In this document: positions 13,770 through 22,594 of the stretch, piece by piece
Layout: every line of letters starts with the position of its first letter
Numbering within the stretch: the first letter of the stretch is position 1
Source: Oscillospiraceae bacterium
Lineage (GTDB): Bacteria > Bacillota > Clostridia > UMGS1810
DNA: 32,861 bases
Assembly: GCA_015068825.1 (NCBI GenBank)
Contig: SVJU01000020.1
Span: 1 to 32,861, forward strand
Reading direction: 5' to 3'
The notes under the pieces: generated by a model
Database searches by the model: none
Told to the model about the DNA's origin: nothing
What the model saw: the letters and a program-made list of their open reading frames with translations, nothing else
Made by a program: the position numbers and the translations under genes

Positions 13770-14927
13770 GTGAAAAAAGTAAAGATTGGTATTATTGGTA
13801 TTGGAAATATGGGAAGCAGCCATATTAAAAACATCAGTGAAGGCAAAGTGCCTAAAATGGAGGTTGTTGCAGCTTGTGATATTTCGCCCGAAAGAAGAAA
13901 ATTTGTTGAAGAAAATTACAAGAATGTAAAAGTTTTTGATAATGCAACCGATATGTATAAAAGCGGTCTTTTAGACAGCGTGCTTATTGCAGTTCCCCAC
14001 TATGACCATCCCAAGCTTGCAATAGAAGCTTTTTCTTACGGCCTTAATGTTCTTGTAGAAAAGCCTGCAGGTGTTTACACAAAACAGGTTGAAGAAATGA
14101 ACGAAGCGGCTAAAAAAAGCGGCAAGATTTTTGGAATTATGTATAACCAGAGAACAAACCCTGTTTATCTGAAATTAAGACAAATGATACAAGATGGTAT
14201 GCTTGGAAACATTAAAAGAGTTAACTGGACAATTACCGACTGGTATCGTCCTCAGGCATATCACGACAGCTCTACATGGCGTTCTGCATGGAAAACCGAG
14301 GGTGGCGGTGCACTTATAAATCAGAATCCTCATCAGCTTGATTTATGGCAATGGATGTTTGGTATGCCGTCAAAAATTATGTCACATATTTCTTTTGGAA
14401 AGTATTACGATATTGAGGTTGAAGACGATGTTACCGCTTTTATGGAATATAAAAACGGTATGACGGGTACATACATTACATCAACAGGCGAAGCTCCAGG
14501 AACAAACCGTCTTGAAATTGCCTGTGATATGGGAAGAATTGTTGTTGAAAACAATCAGATTACTTTTAACAGAAATGTTATATCTGAAAGAGAACACAAC
14601 AAGGTAAATACCAAAATTTTTGCAAAACCTGAATGCTGGAAATGTGAAATTCCTGTAAAAGGCGAAAATTTACAGCATGTTGGTATTTTAAGAAATTTTG
14701 CCGATGCGGTTTTGGAAGGGAAAGAGCTTTTAGCACCGGGTTACGATGGCATTTTTGGTCTTACCATTTCAAATGCAATGCATTACAGTGCATTTACCGG
14801 TAAATGGGCAGATGTTGAAAACTTCCCTAAAGATGAGTTTTATGAGCTTTTACAAGAAAGAATTAAAAATTCTACTATTGTTAAAAAAGAAAATAATGTT
14901 GTTGCTTCAACAGAAGGCACATATTAA
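13770..14927 (+). CDS. Gfo/Idh/MocA-family NAD(P)-dependent sugar oxidoreductase
   Basis: 385 residues. The Rossmann motif GIGNMG (10-15) is followed by the EKP motif with K98 and the GGGALINQNPHQLD region with H188 and D191, the usual catalytic Lys and His positions. Members oxidise a ring hydroxyl of sugars, inositols or glycosides. The frame is open from 13707, but the GTG at 13770 is 9 bases from AAAGGA and gives the normal N-terminus just before the first beta strand. It is the first gene of a run of five enzymes. The substrate cannot be read from sequence. Confidence 0.87.
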   Translation: MKKVKIGIIGIGNMGSSHIKNISEGKVPKMEVVAACDISPERRKFVEENYKNVKVFDNATDMYKSGLLDSVLIAVPHYDHPKLAIEAFSYGLNVLVEKPAGVYTKQVEEMNEAAKKSGKIFGIMYNQRTNPVYLKLRQMIQDGMLGNIKRVNWTITDWYRPQAYHDSSTWRSAWKTEGGGALINQNPHQLDLWQWMFGMPSKIMSHISFGKYYDIEVEDDVTAFMEYKNGMTGTYITSTGEAPGTNRLEIACDMGRIVVENNQITFNRNVISEREHNKVNTKIFAKPECWKCEIPVKGENLQHVGILRNFADAVLEGKELLAPGYDGIFGLTISNAMHYSAFTGKWADVENFPKDEFYELLQERIKNSTIVKKENNVVASTEGTY

Positions 14928-14941
14928 GGAGGAATATTAAA

Positions 14942-15724
14942 ATGGATAAAAGATTAGGTGCTCAGCTTTATACTGTAAGAAATCTTATGAAAACACCCGA
15001 AGATTTTTGTGATACAATGAAAAAAATAAGCGAAATCGGTTATAAAACCGTTCAGCTTTCGGGAATTGATAACAGCATAATCACACTTGATGTTGTTAAA
15101 AAAGGTGTTGAAGAGGCAAATCTTGAAGTTATTTGCGCTCAAAACTTTAAGCCAAATGAATTCCCTAACGATATTGATATGATAATAGATTATTATAAAG
15201 CTTTAAACTGTAATATTGCAGGTGTTGGCGGCGGAAATAACGAAATGCGTGACAATATGGAAGGGTTAAAGGCTTACATAAATCAGTATAACACTATTGC
15301 AAGAAAGCTTAAAGATAATGGTATTACTTTTACATATCACAATCATGCATTTGAGTTTTATAAATTAGACGGAAAATACATTATGGATTATCTTATTGAA
15401 GAAACCGACCCTGATGCTTTTGGATTTGTGCTTGATGCTTACTGGCTGTCTTTTGCAGGTATTGATCCTACCGAACATATCGAAAAATTAGGAAAAAGAT
15501 GTAAAATAATTCATCTTAAAGATATGATGGTGCTTCCTGCACAAAATAAAGTTGAAATGTGCGAGGTTATGGAAGGTAATTTAAACTGGGATAAAATTAT
15601 TGCTGCCTGTGAAAAGGCAGGCGTTGTGGCGGCAATGGTTGAACAGGATACTTGTGTAAATGGTAAACCTTTGGAATCTTTGAAAATAAGTTACAAAAAT
15701 CTTGCAAAAAAAGGCTTTTGCTGA
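14942..15724 (+). CDS. Sugar phosphate isomerase/epimerase-like TIM-barrel enzyme
   Basis: 260 residues of the xylose-isomerase-like (AP endonuclease 2) fold. Likely metal or catalytic residues are in TYHNHAFEF (H133, H135, E138), VLDAYW (D165), IHLKDM (H191, D194) and VEQD (E234). Family members isomerise or epimerise keto sugars and often pair with Gfo/Idh/MocA dehydrogenases, as here on both sides. AAGGAGG precedes the ATG, and the gene starts 14 bases after the preceding stop, so it is in one operon. Epimerisation or elimination on a 3-keto-sugar intermediate is an inference from neighbours. Confidence 0.83.
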   Translation: MDKRLGAQLYTVRNLMKTPEDFCDTMKKISEIGYKTVQLSGIDNSIITLDVVKKGVEEANLEVICAQNFKPNEFPNDIDMIIDYYKALNCNIAGVGGGNNEMRDNMEGLKAYINQYNTIARKLKDNGITFTYHNHAFEFYKLDGKYIMDYLIEETDPDAFGFVLDAYWLSFAGIDPTEHIEKLGKRCKIIHLKDMMVLPAQNKVEMCEVMEGNLNWDKIIAACEKAGVVAAMVEQDTCVNGKPLESLKISYKNLAKKGFC

Positions 15725-15770
15725 TAAAATAACATTTATAAATATACAATTTTAAGGGGTCTGAATTTTT

Positions 15771-16787
15771 ATGAAAAATGCTTGCATAGTAGGATTTGGT
15801 GCAATAGGTCCTGTTCACGCAAAAGCAATTTGTGAGCTTGATGATATAAATCTTTATGCCGTTTGTGACATAGACGAAAAAAAGCTTGATATTGCATCGC
15901 AGAAGTATGATATTGTAAAATATACTGATTTTGATGTTGCATTAAAAGATGATAATATTGATGTTATTCATATATGCACACCGCATTATCTTCATGTAAA
16001 AATGACAATAGATGCTATAAAGGCAGGAAAAGATGTTGTGCTTGAAAAGCCTGTTGCACTAAATAATAAAGATCTTGAGCTTCTTATTAAAGCATATAAT
16101 GAATATGGCAAAAAGGTTTGCGTAATGTTTCAGAACCGTTATAACGCTGCTTTTAAAAAGATGCTTGAAATGAAAAAAAGTGATAAATCGTTGGGCAAAT
16201 TTTTGGGTGCTTTTGCTAATATGCGATGGCAAAGAGATGAAAAGTATTATGCGCAGGATGATTGGAGAGGTAAGTGGAATACCGAAGGTGGCGGAGTTTT
16301 AATAAATCAGTCGGTGCATCTTCTTGATATGCTTCTTTTATGCACCGATACACCAAAAAGTTTAACAGCCACAATGTCCACCAAATTATTAAAAAATGCC
16401 ATTGAGGTTGAAGATAACTTTGATGCAATTTTTGAATTTGAAGATGATTATAGAGCAGCATTTTATGTTACAAATAACTATGCATATTCAGTTCCGTTTT
16501 TTGTGGAGCTTAATTTTGAGAATGCAACTTTAAGATATGCCGACAATGTACTTTATAAATTTACCAAAAACCCTGCCGATTGTTCTGTTATATGTGCAGA
16601 TAACACCAATTCACCCGGAAAAGCAGTATGGGGCACAGGACATAAAATGGTAATAGATGATTTTTATAAGTATCTTGAAGGAAAAAATAATTCTTACTTA
16701 ACGCTTGAAGATGCTTATCTTACAACAAACATAATGCACAAAATGTATAAAAGTGCAAAAAATAATGGTGAAAAAATAAATGTATAA
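15771..16787 (+). CDS. Second Gfo/Idh/MocA-family oxidoreductase
   Basis: 338 residues. The nucleotide-binding GFGAIG (8-13), EKP with K93 and GGGVLINQSVHLLD with H183 and D186 match the family. It is clearly related to the dehydrogenase at 13770 but diverged, so the two probably act at different steps, for example oxidation and later reduction of the same ring. AAGGGG lies about 10-12 bases before the ATG. Confidence 0.87.
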   Translation: MKNACIVGFGAIGPVHAKAICELDDINLYAVCDIDEKKLDIASQKYDIVKYTDFDVALKDDNIDVIHICTPHYLHVKMTIDAIKAGKDVVLEKPVALNNKDLELLIKAYNEYGKKVCVMFQNRYNAAFKKMLEMKKSDKSLGKFLGAFANMRWQRDEKYYAQDDWRGKWNTEGGGVLINQSVHLLDMLLLCTDTPKSLTATMSTKLLKNAIEVEDNFDAIFEFEDDYRAAFYVTNNYAYSVPFFVELNFENATLRYADNVLYKFTKNPADCSVICADNTNSPGKAVWGTGHKMVIDDFYKYLEGKNNSYLTLEDAYLTTNIMHKMYKSAKNNGEKINV

Positions 16788-16803
16788 TTAAGGAGAGAGA
16801 AAA

Positions 16804-18195
16804 ATGAAAAAATTTATGGACGAGAATTTTCTTTTGGAAAATGAAGTTTCGGTAAAACTTTTTAACGATTATGCAAAGGATATGCCAATTTATGATTATC
16901 ATTGTCATTTATCGCCAAAAGAGATTGCGGAGGATAAAAAATACGAAAATATAACAGAAGTATGGTTATATGGCGACCATTACAAATGGCGTTTTATGAG
17001 AAGTATGGGTGTTGAAGAAAGATACTGCACAGGCGATGCAACCGATTACGAAAAGTTTTTTGCCTATGCAAAATGTATTGGATATGCAGTTGGCAACCCA
17101 CTTTATCACTGGACACACTTAGAGCTTCAAAGATTTTTTAATATTTATGAGCCTTTAAACGAAAAAACTGCACCTATGATTTGGGAAAAGGCGAATAAAA
17201 TCATAAAAGAAGGCGATTTTTCAGCCCAGAAGCTTATTGAAAAATCAAATGTTTATCTTATAGGCACAACAGATGACCCTGTTGATGATTTAATTTATCA
17301 CGAAAAGCTAAAAGGATTTTCTACAAAGGTTGTACCTGCTTTCAGACCCGATAAGGCTGCTAATATTGAAAAAGACGAATTTTGTGATTACATAAAAACT
17401 TTATCTGATGTCAGCGGTGTAGAAATTAAAACTTTTGCTAATTTAAAAGATGCACTAAAATTAAGAATGGACCATTTTGAAAAAATGAACAGTAAAATTT
17501 CTGACCACGCAGTAGGTTTTGTTCCTTTTAAAGAGGCAACTGACGAAGAACTTGATAAGATTTTGGCAAAAAGGCTTAGTGGTGAAAAGGTTTCTGACGA
17601 GGAAGACGAAAAATACAAAACTGCATTTTTAAAATTCTGTGCGACAGAATATGCAAAACGCGGATGGGTATTTCAGCTTCATATTGCAGCGCTTAGAAAC
17701 AACAATTCAAAAATGTTCAAAATTCTTGGTGCTGATACTGGCTTTGACTCAATAGACGATAATCATCTTGCAAAAAAATTATCGCTTCTTTTAGATTCAC
17801 TTGATAAAGATGATAATCTTCCAAAAACCATTCTTTATTCATTAAATCCATCTGACAACTATGTTATCGGAACAATGCTCGGAAACTTTCAGGGCGGCGG
17901 TATAAAAGGAAAAATCCAGATGGGTTCAGGCTGGTGGTTTAATGATAATATAGATGGTATGAAAGAACAGATGAAAGCACTTGCAAATCTTGGTGCGCTT
18001 GCATCATTTGTTGGTATGCTTACCGATTCAAGAAGCTTTTTGTCATATCCAAGACACGAATATTTCAGAAGAATTTTGTGTAATCTTGTTGGCGATTGGG
18101 TGGATAAGGGTATGGTTGCTTATGATGAAGAAATTTTGGGCAATTTAATAAAAGATATCTGCTTTAACAATGCAAAAGAATATTTTAATATATAA
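16804..18195 (+). CDS. uxaC: Glucuronate (uronate) isomerase
   Basis: 463 residues, the normal length of UxaC. It converts D-glucuronate to D-fructuronate, or galacturonate to tagaturonate, in the cytoplasm. The N-terminal YDYHCHLSP (H33, H35) is the metal-binding signature of this amidohydrolase-fold family. Further agreement includes VWLYGDHYKWRFMRSMGV, LYHWTHLELQRFF, TTDDPVDDL and the C-terminal MLTDSRSFLSYPRHEYFRRILCN. AAGGAGAGAG precedes the ATG, and the spacing to the previous gene is 16 bases. It supplies the substrate of the SDR that follows. Confidence 0.95.
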   Translation: MKKFMDENFLLENEVSVKLFNDYAKDMPIYDYHCHLSPKEIAEDKKYENITEVWLYGDHYKWRFMRSMGVEERYCTGDATDYEKFFAYAKCIGYAVGNPLYHWTHLELQRFFNIYEPLNEKTAPMIWEKANKIIKEGDFSAQKLIEKSNVYLIGTTDDPVDDLIYHEKLKGFSTKVVPAFRPDKAANIEKDEFCDYIKTLSDVSGVEIKTFANLKDALKLRMDHFEKMNSKISDHAVGFVPFKEATDEELDKILAKRLSGEKVSDEEDEKYKTAFLKFCATEYAKRGWVFQLHIAALRNNNSKMFKILGADTGFDSIDDNHLAKKLSLLLDSLDKDDNLPKTILYSLNPSDNYVIGTMLGNFQGGGIKGKIQMGSGWWFNDNIDGMKEQMKALANLGALASFVGMLTDSRSFLSYPRHEYFRRILCNLVGDWVDKGMVAYDEEILGNLIKDICFNNAKEYFNI

Positions 18196-18210
18196 TTTAA
18201 GGAGACAAAA

Positions 18211-19062
18211 ATGAAATTACCATTAAATGTAGATTTAAAGGATAAAGTAGCTGTTGTAACAGGCGGCGGCGGAATTTTATGTTCAGCTTTTGCAAAAGCT
18301 ATTGCACTTTGTGGTGCAAAGGTTGCAATACTTGATTTAAGAGAAGAAAACGCCAAAAATGTTGCTGATGAAATAACAAAGCTTGGTGGATGCGCAATTG
18401 GAATAAGTGCAAATGTACTTGATAAACAAAGCCTTATTAATGCAAAAGAAATTATAAACGATAAATTAGGGAAATGCGATATTTTAATAAACGGTGCAGG
18501 CGGAAACAATCCAAAGGGCACAACAACAAAGGATTATTATGAATTGGGCGATGAAAATAAAGACGATATTGCATCATTCTTTGACCTTGATCAGAGCGGT
18601 GTTGAATTTGTTTTCAACTTAAACTTTATTGGAACACTGCTTCCAACACAGGTTTTTGCGCCTGATTTAATGGGCAAAAAAGATGCTACTATTATTAATG
18701 TATCGTCAATGAATGCGTTTTGTCCGCTTACAAGAATTCCAGCGTACAGCGGTGCAAAAGCGGCTGTTTCAAACTTTACACAGTGGCTTGCAGTGCATTT
18801 TTCAAAGGTTGGTATAAGGGTTAATGCAATTGCTCCCGGATTTTTCTTAACCGACCAGAACAGAGCTCTTTTGATTGACGAAAATGGCGATTATACACCT
18901 CGCTCTAAAAAGATTTTATCACAGACACCAATGGATAGATTTGGCGATAAGGACGAACTTATCGGCACTCTTTTATACCTTCTTTGTCATGAGGCTTCAA
19001 GCTTTGTAAATGGTGTTGTAATCCCCGTTGATGGTGGATTTAGTGCATATAGTGGAGTATAA
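18211..19062 (+). CDS. uxuB: D-mannonate oxidoreductase, SDR type (UxuB-like)
   Basis: A 283-residue short-chain dehydrogenase: cofactor loop TGGGGILCSAFA (17-28), NGAGG (94-98), catalytic serine in NVSSM (S165/S166) and YSGAK (Y179, K183), ending in the usual PVDGGF. The size and the N-terminal form fit the Gram-positive mannonate/fructuronate reductases, which follow UxaC in the pathway, as here 15 bases downstream. Other sugar SDRs of this subgroup are possible. uxuA, kdgK and kdgA are not in the window, so the route is completed elsewhere. Confidence 0.85.
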   Translation: MKLPLNVDLKDKVAVVTGGGGILCSAFAKAIALCGAKVAILDLREENAKNVADEITKLGGCAIGISANVLDKQSLINAKEIINDKLGKCDILINGAGGNNPKGTTTKDYYELGDENKDDIASFFDLDQSGVEFVFNLNFIGTLLPTQVFAPDLMGKKDATIINVSSMNAFCPLTRIPAYSGAKAAVSNFTQWLAVHFSKVGIRVNAIAPGFFLTDQNRALLIDENGDYTPRSKKILSQTPMDRFGDKDELIGTLLYLLCHEASSFVNGVVIPVDGGFSAYSGV

Positions 19063-19069
19063 AAATTTA

Positions 19070-19095
19070 AAAACCGCCTTTTTGGCGGTTTTTAT
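19070..19095 (+). terminator. Terminator after the uxuB-like gene
   Basis: AAAACCGCC, five T, then GGCGGTTTT and further T. A strong hairpin that closes the operon before the permease gene. Confidence 0.87.
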
Positions 19096-19143
19096 TCGTG
19101 ATAAAATAAACTTTGCAAATTTAAAACGATTGAAGGTATTAAA

Positions 19144-20082
19144 ATGGAAAATTTCTTACTTGCGCTATCGGTAATATTTCCGATTTTTGTAAATCTTGCA
19201 CTCGGATATGTAATGATGCGTTTTAAAATACTTGACGATAATTCAGTTAAAAAAATCAATGCGAGTGTATTTAAGGTTTTTTTGCCACTTTTGTTGTTTT
19301 ATAATATTTATTCAACAAATATAGAAAGTGCTCTTAAACCAAAGCTCATGCTGTTTGCGGTTTTGAGCATTGTAATTTTGTTTTTTGTGCTTCTTTTTGT
19401 TATTCCTCTTATAGAAAAGGATAACAAAAAAGTTGGTCCTATAATTCAGGGGATTTTCAGGAGTAACTTTGTAATTTTTGGAATTCCCGTTGCAACGCTT
19501 CTTTGTACAGCTGATGATATTGGAGCTACATCTCTTCTTGTTGCAGTGGTTGTACCGCTTTTTAATGTTCTTGCGGTATTTGTTATGGAATTTTTCAGGG
19601 GCGAAAAGGTTAATTTTAAAAATGTATTAAAAGGAGTTATAACAAATCCTTTAATTATTGCATCAATACTTGGTCTTGTTTTTGCATTTTTAAATATTAA
19701 AATGCCGTCAATACTGGTAAAATCAATATCTGATGTAGCAAAAATAGCAACACCGTTAGCACTTATTGCACTTGGTGCATCATTTACGTTTAAATCGGTT
19801 AAGGGATACATAAAACAGATTATTATAGGCGTTTTAGGTAAGCTTGTTATTGTACCTTTTATACTTTTAAGTGTTGCCGTTATGTTAGGCTTCAGAAATG
19901 GTGACCTTGTTTCACTTATGGTTTTGTATGCATCGCCTGCAGCGGTTTCGTCATTTGTTATGGCACAGCAAATGGATGCCGATGCACTCCTTGCAGGACA
20001 CTTTGTTGTTTTAGGGTCGATTTTTTCAATATTTACGGTGTTTATGTGGATTTTAATACTCAAAACACTTATGCTTATTTAA
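19144..20082 (+). CDS. AEC-family (auxin efflux carrier-like) permease
   Basis: A 312-residue integral membrane protein with about ten hydrophobic segments and the two-half layout of AEC transporters. It begins FLLALSVIFPIFVNLALGYVMMRFKILD, and the C-terminal half has LALIALGASFTFKSV and ASPAAVSSFVMAQQM. Bacterial members move dicarboxylates and other organic acids. It lies beyond the terminator of the uronate genes, so its role in uronate uptake is only positional. A GAAGGT site precedes the ATG. Confidence 0.87.
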   Translation: MENFLLALSVIFPIFVNLALGYVMMRFKILDDNSVKKINASVFKVFLPLLLFYNIYSTNIESALKPKLMLFAVLSIVILFFVLLFVIPLIEKDNKKVGPIIQGIFRSNFVIFGIPVATLLCTADDIGATSLLVAVVVPLFNVLAVFVMEFFRGEKVNFKNVLKGVITNPLIIASILGLVFAFLNIKMPSILVKSISDVAKIATPLALIALGASFTFKSVKGYIKQIIIGVLGKLVIVPFILLSVAVMLGFRNGDLVSLMVLYASPAAVSSFVMAQQMDADALLAGHFVVLGSIFSIFTVFMWILILKTLMLI

Positions 20083-20096
20083 GTTTTTTCCCAAAT

Positions 20097-20125
20097 TTGC
20101 TTTTTTAAAAGAAATATGATATAAT
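20097..20125 (+). promoter_or_regulatory. Promoter of the small SLH protein
   Basis: TTGCTT (20097-20102), 17 bases, TATAAT (20120-20125) with an extended TG at 20117-20118. Confidence 0.7.
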
Positions 20126-20155
20126 ACTTTATATTTTTGAGGAAAGGAAATAAAA

Positions 20156-20800
20156 ATGAAAAGATATACAGCATTTCTGGTGTTGGTTATCTGTCTTTTT
20201 AATTTCACATTATCTTTTTCAAAAGAAGATATATCAATAACCGAGAAAAAAGCAGAGGTATTGTCATACCTTAATATTTTAAAAGGCGATGATGAGGGTT
20301 TCAGACTTAATGACAAACCAAACCGCCTTGAAGCAGTTGTTATACTTATAAGGCTTTCTGGTAATGAGGCTGACGCAATTAGTAAAAATATGTATCATCC
20401 TTTTGTTGATGTACCAAACTGGGCATCGCCTTATGTTGGATATGCCTATGCGTTAGGTCTTACAAATGGTGTTAACGAAACACATTTTGGTACTGCAGAT
20501 GTTTTAACGGCACATCAGTTTGTAACTTTTATATTAAGAAAATTGGGTTATGATGATAAATTGGGCGATTTTAATGTCAATAACTCTATTGATTTTGTGA
20601 GAGAAAAGAACATTTTAACTACGCAAATTGATGAAATAGATTTTAGTCGTGCAGATGTAACTGCAATTCTTTATGACGCTCTCAAAGCAAAAATTAAAAA
20701 CACCAATATAACATTTTACAAACGGCTTAAAGACCTTAATGTTTTTAACTATGCAGATGAAATGAAAGCAGTTAAAATAATTGAAAATGATTTAAAATAA
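20156..20800 (+). CDS. Exported protein with S-layer homology repeats
   Basis: 214 residues: a signal peptide (KRYTAFLVLVICLFNFTLSFS), then SLH-like repeats. The clearest is HPFVDVPNWASPYVGYAYALGLTNGVNETHFG (around 82-113), with partial ones before and after. SLH repeats bind pyruvylated wall polysaccharide. There is no other domain, so it is either a wall-bound structural protein or a truncated member of the SLH family. GAGGAAAGGA precedes the ATG. Confidence 0.83.
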   Translation: MKRYTAFLVLVICLFNFTLSFSKEDISITEKKAEVLSYLNILKGDDEGFRLNDKPNRLEAVVILIRLSGNEADAISKNMYHPFVDVPNWASPYVGYAYALGLTNGVNETHFGTADVLTAHQFVTFILRKLGYDDKLGDFNVNNSIDFVREKNILTTQIDEIDFSRADVTAILYDALKAKIKNTNITFYKRLKDLNVFNYADEMKAVKIIENDLK

Positions 20801-20801
20801 A

Positions 20802-20830
20802 AAAGAGTCTTCTTTTTAAGAAGGCTCTTT
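20802..20830. terminator. Hairpin after the small SLH gene, stronger on the minus strand
   Basis: A 12-bp stem (20802-20813 with 20819-20830, one G-U). On the plus strand it is followed by only CGATTTT. On the minus strand it is followed by a long T-run, so it also looks like the end of a minus-strand transcript. Confidence 0.65.
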
Positions 20831-20835
20831 CGATT

Positions 20836-20947
20836 TTGGAATAAAATTATTCCAATGGGGGTAATAAAATAAAATCGGCATCTCTCTAAGTGCTTATTTT
20901 ATGTGGATAGTATATCACAACAATAAACGAAATACTTTTCGTTTATT
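20836..20947. repeat. Three further AT-rich hairpins in tandem
   Basis: TTGGAATAA/TTATTCCAA (20836-20855), ATAAAATAA/TTATTTTAT (20864-20902) and AATAAACGAAA/TTTCGTTTATT (20922-20947), all perfect. With the hairpin at 20802 they fill the 272-base gap between the SLH and DUF1836 genes. Nothing protein-coding was seen here. Confidence 0.55.
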
Positions 20948-21007
20948 TACCTGTTTTAAATAAAAACATTTCTTATATTGATGTTTTGCAAAACTTGTTT
21001 TGTATCA

Positions 21008-21037
21008 TTGACACAATGGCTTTAAAAGTGATATACT
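21008..21037 (+). promoter_or_regulatory. Promoter of the DUF1836 gene
   Basis: TTGACA (21008-21013), 18 bases, TATACT (21032-21037) with an extended TG at 21029-21030. Confidence 0.72.
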
Positions 21038-21072
21038 TTATGTTGAAAATGCGTGTTTAAGGCGGTGATTTT

Positions 21073-21534
21073 GTGGAAAATAGCAATTTTAATCTTCCGC
21101 TTTGGGAAGAACTTCCGGATATAGAGTTATATATGGACCAGCTTATAGGTTATCTTGAAAAAAAGCTTGGTTTTCTTTCGGGTGTTGAAGATGAAAAGTT
21201 TGTTACTTCAACAATGATAAATAATTATGTTAAAAAGAAAATTATTTTACCGCCCGAAAAAAAGAAATATAACAGAGAGCATCTTGCATATCTTTTTATA
21301 ATAATTATTTTAAAAAGAGTATTTGCAATATCAAAAATCAGTGCGTTTATTGAAAATATAACAAAAGAAAAGGGGATAGATGAGGCATATAATGAATTTT
21401 GCAGTGAAATGAAAAGTGCTTATGAGTTGGTTTTCAATGGCAAAAAGGATAAAGAACTTGAAAAAAATGATACTGCTTTAAAAGCAGTTGCACTTTTGTA
21501 TGCATATAAAATGTATGCCGAAAATCTTTTGTAA
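21073..21534 (+). CDS. DUF1836 helix-turn-helix protein
   Basis: 153 residues. The central VTSTMINNYVKKKIILPPEKKKYNREHLAYL has the MerR-like winged-helix layout of DUF1836, a common but uncharacterised Firmicutes regulator family; the rest is helical. It is probably a cytoplasmic DNA-binding protein. The GTG start follows GGCGGTG. It is co-transcribed with the next gene (14-base gap). Its targets are unknown. Confidence 0.82.
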   Translation: MENSNFNLPLWEELPDIELYMDQLIGYLEKKLGFLSGVEDEKFVTSTMINNYVKKKIILPPEKKKYNREHLAYLFIIIILKRVFAISKISAFIENITKEKGIDEAYNEFCSEMKSAYELVFNGKKDKELEKNDTALKAVALLYAYKMYAENLL

Positions 21535-21548
21535 AGGAGATTTATATA

Positions 21549-22097
21549 ATGGAAAAAATAATAAATGAAGCAAAAGAAGCTGTTAGTGAGCTTGTTGAAG
21601 TTTCTAAAATAAAAGAAGGCGAACTGTTTGTTGTTGGATGTTCGTCAAGCGAAATTGCTGGCGGCATAATTGGCAAAAATTCAAGTGGAGAGATTGGAGA
21701 AGTTGTATTTAGCGCAATTTATGAGGTTTTAAAAGAAAAAAATATTTATCTTGCTGCGCAATGTTGTGAGCATTTAAACAGAGCTCTTATAATGGAAAAG
21801 GAGGCTGCAGATAAATTTAATTATCCTTATGTAAATGTTGTGCCACAGCCTAAAGCAGGCGGTTCTTTTGCAACTGCGGCATATAAACATTTTAAAAATC
21901 CTGTTGCAGTTGAAAAAATATATGCAAAAGCAGGGATGGATATTGGCGAAACGCTTATTGGCATGCATATTGCTCCTGTTTGTGTTCCGGTCAGAATTTC
22001 GGTTAAAAAAATAGGTGAGGCAAACGTAATCTGCGCTCGTTCAAGGTTAAAATTTATTGGCGGTGAAAGAGCTGTGTACGATTTGGATTTGATGTAA
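21549..22097 (+). CDS. ywlG: TIGR01440/UPF0340 family protein (YwlG-like)
   Basis: 182 residues, the usual length. Conserved features include VGCSSSEIAGGIIGKNSS, LAAQCCEHLNRALIMEKE, VNVVPQPKAGGSFATAAY and the C-terminal IGGERAVYDLDLM. It is a cytoplasmic protein of unknown biochemical function, widely conserved in Firmicutes. AAAGGAGA precedes the ATG. Confidence 0.92.
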   Translation: MEKIINEAKEAVSELVEVSKIKEGELFVVGCSSSEIAGGIIGKNSSGEIGEVVFSAIYEVLKEKNIYLAAQCCEHLNRALIMEKEAADKFNYPYVNVVPQPKAGGSFATAAYKHFKNPVAVEKIYAKAGMDIGETLIGMHIAPVCVPVRISVKKIGEANVICARSRLKFIGGERAVYDLDLM

Positions 22098-22112
22098 AAA
22101 TATTTTTAAAAA

Positions 22113-22140
22113 AAGGATACCTTTTAATATAGGTATCCTT
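22113..22140. terminator. Bidirectional terminator
   Basis: AAGGATACCT (22113-22122) pairs perfectly with AGGTATCCTT (22131-22140). It overlaps the stop codon of the converging ACT gene; the A-rich left flank gives T on the minus strand. Confidence 0.75.
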
Positions 22141-22594
22141 AATTTATTAAGTGATTAAGACATTTTAAAAACATATCAGTTTTTGATTGTGACAGCACAA
22201 GTGAAATTTCACTTGGTGATGTTGTGATAAGTTTTATATCAGCATCGCAATCGTATAATGGGTCAAGAATATTTTTTACAATAAATTCGGTATCAGAAAG
22301 ACCGTTTCCAACGATTGATATTTTGGTATTCATACCGTTAACTGTTAAAAAAATATCTTTTATATCATTCAGCGCTTTTAAAGCAGAAATCAGCATATTC
22401 TGGTTTATTGCAAAGGTTACTTTGCACTCTTTACTTGGGATGAAAGAGGTTGTTACCATACCCGATTTTATATTAAGGGGTGAAATTAAATTTAAAATTT
22501 TATATACAAAGTACGGATCACATTCTTTACACTCACAGCTTATAAGCGCTACATCATCTGTAACAAAAATACCTGTAACAGAGCTTTTTTCCAA
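22139..22594 (-). CDS. Orphan tandem-ACT protein resembling the regulatory part of aspartokinase
   Basis: 151 residues that read like the C-terminal regulatory half of aspartate kinase without the kinase: SVTGIFVTDDVALISC..., then KISIVGNGL and IKLITTSPSEISLVLSQSKTDMFLKCLNHLI. These regions bind lysine or threonine in aspartokinases. It is the last gene of the asd-dapA-dapB operon under a lysine riboswitch, so a role in feedback control of the pathway is plausible. The start is uncertain: TTG at 22594 is 12 bases from the strong AAGGAGA (22607-22613), while an in-frame ATT at 22600 has the better 6-7 base spacing. Confidence 0.75.
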   Translation of the reverse strand: MEKSSVTGIFVTDDVALISCECKECDPYFVYKILNLISPLNIKSGMVTTSFIPSKECKVTFAINQNMLISALKALNDIKDIFLTVNGMNTKISIVGNGLSDTEFIVKNILDPLYDCDADIKLITTSPSEISLVLSQSKTDMFLKCLNHLIN

